Assembly (NCBI RefSeq): GCF_036323735.1
Contig: NC_086036.1
Coordinates: 24,664,064-24,728,063, forward strand
Direction of reading: 5' to 3'
Length of the DNA stretch: 64,000 bases
Source of the DNA: Rattus norvegicus
Lineage: Eukaryota; Chordata; Mammalia; Rodentia; Muridae
This document shows positions 59,405-64,000 of this stretch, one piece after another. The number at the start of each line of letters is the position of its first letter. Position 1 is the stretch's first letter. The notes below the pieces were generated by a model. The model saw only the letters and a list, made by a program, of their open reading frames with translations. It searched no databases and had not been told where the DNA came from. The translations under genes and the position numbers were made by a program.

Positions 59405-59692
59405 AAGGCTGCACTCATTCTCCAAAATCTGTCATATAGGAACACTGAGTTTCTCCATAGCCATGGAAAGGGAAGTGCCAGTTCAAACTAGACAAAGGAG
59501 ATGGTCAGGGTGTGCACAATGGAACAGCATCAGTAGCGAACTCCTAGAGCACCTGCGGGTGTTAGGTGTTTTTGCCAAGCAGAAAGGATCAGTCATAGAA
59601 ACTGCCCAGTAGGAGAAAGATGTCAAAACGATGACGAGGTACCCATCTCTAAAAGCATATCTAAGCATGTAGCAAGCGTTTAGGGCAGAGCT

Positions 59693-59726
59693 TTAAAAAA
59701 AAAAGAAAGAAAGAAAGAAAAAAAAG
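59693..59726. repeat. A-rich (GAAA)n tract
   Basis: A runs with regularly spaced G just upstream of the kB motif. Confidence 0.85.
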
Positions 59727-59737
59727 GAGCAAGGTGA

Positions 59738-59747
59738 GGGAAATTCC
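59738..59747. promoter_or_regulatory. NF-kB consensus site upstream of Tslp
   Basis: GGGAAATTCC fits GGGRNNYYCC exactly, about 150 bp upstream of the TATA-like box. NF-kB drives TSLP transcription in epithelium in other mammals, so a role is plausible. Binding is inferred from motif and position. Confidence 0.6.
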
Positions 59748-59856
59748 TGATGATTTTGCTAATGTTAAAATTCCATAGATTTGGCTAGCTTTATTTCTTT
59801 TGTTTTACATCATCAATTTAGAATTCTATAAAGAAAGAATGACATCAAAGAAAATC

Positions 59857-59903
59857 ATTGGCCTAGAAGAAAAGAGCCCGTAGGCGTTGAGGTGTTATAT
59901 ATG
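59857..59903 (+). promoter_or_regulatory. Tslp core promoter (inverted CCAAT and TATA-like box)
   Basis: ATTGG (inverted CCAAT) at 59857-59861 and TTATATATGG at about 59895-59904. A TATA box here predicts transcription start near 59925-59932, giving a 5' UTR of only about 25-32 nt before the ATG at 59957. A CRE/AP-1-like TGACATCA lies just upstream at 59840-59847. Confidence 0.6.
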
Positions 59904-59924
59904 GAGGCAGAGATCAGCACTGGA

Positions 59925-59960
59925 GCACCAGGGAGACTCCAAGTTCAGGCAACAGCATGG
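59925..59960 (+). other. Tslp: Tslp exon 1 (short 5' UTR plus ATGG)
   Basis: Ends AACAGCATGG before GTGAAT, a non-optimal but usable donor. It contributes only the initiator Met and the first base of codon 2. Joining to 60122 makes Met-Val-Leu-Phe-Arg, matching the mouse start Met-Val-Leu-Leu-Arg. The 5' end is estimated from the TATA-like box. Confidence 0.72.
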
Positions 59961-62900
59961 GTGAATGTGGGCTGTCCAGGGACTGGGAAGGGGAGGGGAC
60001 GGCTGATACCCAAGCATAGTCCTGGGGTCCAGAGGCTCTCTGTGCTTGGAGGGATGGTTCCAGGAGAAACAAAGTAGGACCCGTGTTTCAGGGAACATTT
60101 TCTCACTGTGTGTCTCTCCAGTTCTTTTCAGGTACCTCTTTATCCTGCAAGTGGTACGGCTGGCACTAACTTACAACTTTTCTAACTGTAACTTCGAGAT
60201 GATTTTGAGAATATATCATGCAACAATTTTTCGTGACCTGCTTAAAGATTTGAATGGGGTAAGAAACTTTTTTTTTTTTGGATGTATATATGTTCTCATG
60301 AAAAAAGTAAGGACAGATATCAAACAAATCCCAATTCAACTCTATAAGAAATGGAATAATTGGGGGGGGGAGGGGGAGACTATCCTAAAACTTTCTAAGA
60401 AGTAGCATTTTAAAACCCTTAGCATATAAAATGTGTATCCACGTGACTTTTACAAAGCAAGAAGAGGCTGGTGATAGAAATGGATATTTAGCTACCCCTT
60501 GCTACGGAATGGGAATCTTGGTGAGATAAGAACTCAGGAGCAGGGCGGCTAAAACGTGGAGCTGTGTTTCCCAGCCTTCTAGTGTTCTAGATACTTCAAG
60601 ATACTGTTATGAGACATGGCAGACTTTAATTTTTAAAAATATATAGTAGTAACTATTTCTTTGAAAATGCACATTCGTAGGTACAGCGTGAGAGAGAGAG
60701 GCAGGTATGGTGGTTGTCAAGCATATACAGACATTTAAGGAATAGTTCTTTGCTGCAAGTGGGTTTTAAGCGCCAGGTGCACGCACTCCTGCTTCAGCAG
60801 GCTAGCTTTCCCTCTGAGAACCTAGTAAAAACTGAAAACCGAATGTTTGACCATCTTGTCCATCACGTAGGGTCAAGTCACCCGGAGAACCCTGGAAGCA
60901 AAGAGCTGGGGAACGATTTTCCCTCCAACTCAGACCTTTCTCCTAATTTGCTTTCTTCCAGATCTTGTTCGACCAAATCGAGGACTGTGACAGCAGGGTG
61001 AGTAAAGTCGTCAGCAGCAGCGCTGGCTTTCCCCCGGGTGGCCGCATCGGGAAGGGAGCTGGGGGGGGAAGAGCCCCAGCAGGGGGCAGTTGAGCTCCAA
61101 GAGATGCTGGCTGCTGAGTCAATAGGAGACCTCAGGGCTGTTCAGTCTAGGACGCCACTTCTCCAGCTTAGGAGAAAAGTCTTGGCGGAGCAACTTGCAG
61201 TAGGCATCCCCTTCTGCCTGGGGGACGAAAGACCATCAGAAAACCCAAAGGAACGAAGGCGAAACACCACTTCCCTGGGTCCCAGGGCGTCTGCAGTCAG
61301 CACTGCCTCTTCAAGCCTCCTCAAAGGATGGGCGGAGCTAGCGAGGGTGGAAGCCCTTACAGTAGACACTCTCGGCTGCTCCAGCCAGGCACCTCCCTCC
61401 TGTGGGTTGATTCCGTTTCTCTCTTCTCAACTCGTCTGGATTCGGATTCCAGACACCTTCTTGGCGTCTTTCCTTTCTATCCCCATCCCTTCCCTACCCC
61501 TTTCATACAATTTTTAATTTCTGGCGTATTTTTTGCTCCCCGATTTCTCTGCCGCTTGTGAGCAGACAGCTTGTCTCCTGAAAATCGACCACCATACCTT
61601 CAATCCTGTCCCTGGCTGCCCGTCACTCCCCGAGAAAGCGTTCGCTTTGAAAACGAAAGCGGCCCTCATTAACTACTGCCCAGGCTACTCTGAAACTGAG
61701 GTAAGCCCAGAGCATCAAATGCCTGCCTTTGCAATGAATGAGTGGGGGAAAAGGAGCCCTCAATAAAACTGGGGCTTTAAGTGCAATGTTGTTTTTTGTT
61801 TTGTTTTGTTTTGTTTTGTTTTGTTTTGTTTTGTGTTTCTGATTTGAGGAGTAAAAGAGCCAGGTTGCGGTTGTCAGTCGAGCTAACCTTGACAAACATG
61901 CCCAAACACTATCTACCTCCAGAGTCCTATTTTCTGTTGTTCTTTGGTCTGCATTTTGATTCTAAATCTAAGTCCCTGTTTCAAGGTGTGACCAGTGAGC
62001 CTCCCTCCTATATTAGCAGATTGTCCTCCCGGCTCCTGAAACATGATAGTTCAAAAGACCCAATTCCAAGACACACGAACCAGACCTCCAAAAGTCCTGG
62101 GTTTGGTGCCCCTTAAAGGCTGGCTGGCTGCTCATTGGCTGCTTAAACGTCACTTTGTAGTAGTGTGCTTTTCCTTAACTTCCACACTCATCCGACCCCC
62201 ATTCCACCTCATTGCATTGGATGGAGTTGCAATCTCTTTTCTTATGGTACTTGTGTACACAGTTAGACGTGGGCAAGTGGAGAATTAAGAGTACTAACTC
62301 CAGACGCAGCCCGCCTGACTTTGAGCCCTAGTCCTGTAACTCGTAGCTGCGGAGTTTTGGATAAAGTACTTAGCCTACGGTGCTTTGGTAAAAATCAGAA
62401 CAACACTGTTACATACTATGCAGGGCTATTGTGGGAATCAAATTAGTCACCACACGTGAAAGGGCTTGGAGCGGTGCCTGGCACACAATACTCCCTCAAA
62501 ATTTATTTCACTTGGCAAGTGAAATTGAATGTTTGTCTTAACTGTGACGTGCTTAAGAAAACAGACGGATGTTTGTGTGCGCGTGCATATAAGTCTATGT
62601 AGATACACGTGTAAACGTGTTAACTTGGTGAACTTTGTTTATTATTTCTATGTAAATGTAGATAAGACTGTCCTGTTTGGGGGCTTCAAGACTGAACCCC
62701 TAGAGTTCAGTCAGGCTGGAAGTGGAAGTCACCTTGGCTGAGCTTGCAGTTGAAGGCAGCCATATGAGAAACTGGCTGAGCTCTCTGCCTTCTTTCCATG
62801 GAGACCCTAACAATTCTGCATATAGACAGAATAGAATGTATCAATATAACCAGGGCCCCAGAGACAGACTTCATTAAACTTGTAGACTTTATGGGAAAAG

Positions 62901-63654
62901 GGGAGAATCCGGAGGAATTTATTTTAGCACCTTCCCAGACTAAAGATGAAGTTGAAGAGACTGGAAGATTACTGTTTAACTTGGGAAATTCTATCCCTGG
63001 GAGGTTTGTTCTGTCATGATTCTAGGGCAGTTCATTTGAAGACCTGTACCAGAACCCTCATCAGAGTAGTAGGCTGGACATGTGAGCCAGAAAACTTTAG
63101 TTTCTAAGAACAGACTGAGTTTGTTGAACGATACGTACTGAGGCATAAAACACAGCTTGTGCCTCTGGGAACTTACCTTGTCAATGAGATCATGAAACTG
63201 TAAATTTATTCTTTCATTTAATTATGCAATAGACATTCAATGTTTCTGATGTAGAAAACGCTGTACTCAGGGTTGTGGGGGAATACCCATGATGCAATAG
63301 CAGTGAGAGCCAAGTGAAATGACACCTACTTTGAAGCCTTTGCAGAGTTTCAGAAGGAAGTTTCTGACTGAGTCTTAGCAGAGGCTTTATGGAGGAGGTG
63401 CTGAGAGAGACAGGGCTTTCCTCGGGAGAAGCACATGCAATCATACAGTGACCAAGTATTTGGGGAATTTCTTGGGAAAGGGATATGAATAGAAGCAGCC
63501 AGTTGCTAAAGATAGAAAAAAATTCTAATGTTGACTATTTCCTCCCATTCCACAGAGAAATGGTACTCTGGAAATGACACGAGAAATCAGAAACATCTGC
63601 CTGAATCAAACCTCACAAATTCTAGGATTGTGGCTTTCCTGCATTCAATCTTGA
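59957..63654 (+). CDS. Tslp: Tslp, thymic stromal lymphopoietin (five coding exons)
   Basis: join(59957..59960, 60122..60258, 60962..60997, 61566..61700, 63556..63654) gives 136 codons with no stop. TSLP is a secreted four-helix-bundle cytokine of epithelial cells. It signals through the TSLP receptor (CRLF2) with IL-7R alpha to STAT5 and primes dendritic cells and type 2 immunity. The hydrophobic N-terminus (FILQVVRLAL) is a signal peptide, and the mature chain probably starts near 'YNFSNCNF'. Seven cysteines lie at 24, 56, 62, 77, 97, 119 and 133. N-glycosylation motifs: NFS (20), NGT (106), NQT (121). Conserved stretches include 'QIEDC', 'ACLLKI', 'PGCPSLP' and 'ICLNQTSQI', as in mouse TSLP (140 residues). 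All introns are GT-AG and phase 0, except the first, which follows ATGG. The start has A at -3 and G at +4. Identity is firm; the exon 1 junction is inferred. Confidence 0.93.
60122..60258 (+). other. Tslp: Tslp coding exon 2
   Basis: Acceptor 'gtgtgtctctccag' and donor GGG|GTAAGA. Encodes the signal peptide and helix A region up to Asn46-Gly47. There is no in-frame ATG upstream in genomic continuity: the longest open frame through here begins with TTG at 60046. This supports a spliced start. Confidence 0.93.
60962..60997 (+). other. Tslp: Tslp coding exon 3 (36 nt)
   Basis: Acceptor 'tttgctttcttccag', donor AGG|GTGAGT. Encodes ILFDQIEDCDSR, equivalent to the 12-residue mouse segment ending before 'ACLLK'. 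The tiny exon is easily missed by gene finders. Confidence 0.92.
61566..61700 (+). other. Tslp: Tslp coding exon 4 (135 nt)
   Basis: Acceptor 'gccgcttgtgagcag', donor GAG|GTAAGC. Encodes 45 residues with Cys62, Cys77 and Cys97, containing 'PVPGCPSLPEKAF' and 'NYCPGYSETE'. Confidence 0.95.
61789..61834. repeat. (TTTTG)n tract in Tslp intron 4
   Basis: About eight GTTTT pentamers, probably a microsatellite grown from an A-rich tail on the other strand. Confidence 0.92.
62287..62505 (+). mobile_element. MIR SINE in Tslp intron 4
   Basis: 'gactttgagccctagtcctgtaactcgtagctg', 'ttttggataaagtacttagcct', 'gggctattgtgggaatcaaatta' and 'gcttggagcggtgcctggcacacaatactccctcaa' follow the MIR consensus order closely. 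This mammal-wide element predates the rodent radiation. Confidence 0.88.
62506..63555. other. Rest of Tslp intron 4
   Basis: No further repeat or exon recognised. It ends in the acceptor 'tttcctcccattccacag'. Confidence 0.5.
63556..63654 (+). other. Tslp: Tslp terminal coding exon 5
   Basis: Encodes the last 32 residues (RNGTLEMTREIRNICLNQTS...) and TGA at 63652-63654. It holds two N-glycosylation motifs, Cys119 and Cys133. The basic cluster found here in human TSLP is absent, as in mouse. Confidence 0.94.
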
Positions 63655-64000
63655 AGAAAAAATTAGCTTTTGGATTATATTATGAAAATATATATCTTGT
63701 TTTTAGTAGATATAATACTAAGGGTGTGACACTTAAAAGAACACTAATGTTTATTCTTTAATTATAGAAGGGATTCTTAACTTATTTTTGGCATATCGTT
63801 GTTTAGTGTAGGCGCTTTAAATGGAAAATGAGCATTACCCCTTTAATGGAAATAACCGTGCTGTTAATGATTGGCTTCGGCTTCTGAGCAGTCTTTCTCA
63901 CCTCACCTGAGACACTTTACTCTAGGGCAAACCTAACTGTAGTAGGAAGAAAATCAAAAGTAGAAAAACAGTTGAAACCAATGACAGGATCTATACTCCA
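63655..64000 (+). other. Tslp: Tslp 3' UTR (start)
   Basis: AT-rich sequence with no canonical AATAAA in the 346 bases shown, so the polyadenylation site probably lies beyond the window. Confidence 0.6.

Noticed and set aside
60046..60405. Open frame of 119 codons covering Tslp exon 2
   Set aside because: It starts with TTG, not ATG, and runs past the GTAAGA donor into intron. The TSLP part is real only from 60122 to 60258.

Overview
The window is mammalian nuclear DNA, almost certainly from rat (Rattus norvegicus). It carries BC1/ID-type SINEs, B1 and B2/B3 SINEs, rat-type L1 copies with a G-rich 3' UTR, rodent ERV LTRs and long (CA)n, (CT)n and (GATA)n microsatellites. It contains one recognisable cellular protein-coding gene. 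There is no operon, CRISPR array, rRNA gene or functional tRNA gene.

The cellular gene lies at the right end, on the + strand from about 59,925 to beyond 63,654. It is Tslp, encoding thymic stromal lymphopoietin, an epithelial type I cytokine. Five coding pieces (59957-59960, 60122-60258, 60962-60997, 61566-61700, 63556-63654) have GT-AG introns and join into one 136-codon reading frame. That frame has a signal peptide, seven cysteines and three N-glycosylation sites. The first coding exon supplies only ATGG. A TATA-like box, an inverted CCAAT box and a perfect NF-kB consensus lie within about 220 bp upstream of the ATG. A MIR element and a (TTTTG)n tract sit in the last intron.

The other ~59 kb is repeat-rich intergenic DNA. 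From left to right: an L1 3' end (1-955); unique DNA with an ancient L1 relic (3690-4145); a near-full-length rat L1 flanked by a perfect 14-bp target-site duplication (5165-11326), with ORF1 open and ORF2 broken; a 9-kb zone of endogenous-retrovirus remnants (11.7-20.4 kb) with LTRs, an antisense gag-like relic, an integrase-core relic and a solo LTR inserted into that relic; then 25.8-53.2 kb dominated by 5'-truncated L1 copies, nearly all on the - strand, mixed with B1, B2/B3, ID and rodent medium-reiteration repeats; and finally 53.2-59.9 kb with fewer repeats, long simple repeats and a young ID element ~570 bp upstream of the Tslp ATG.

I saw no undescribed multi-gene system. The most useful observations are the Tslp gene model with its split initiator codon and promoter motifs, the L1 copy with intact ORF1, and the datable insertions (matched target-site duplications and nested repeats). 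Repeat family names come from pattern recognition and were not checked against a library. Species and chromosome are inferences.
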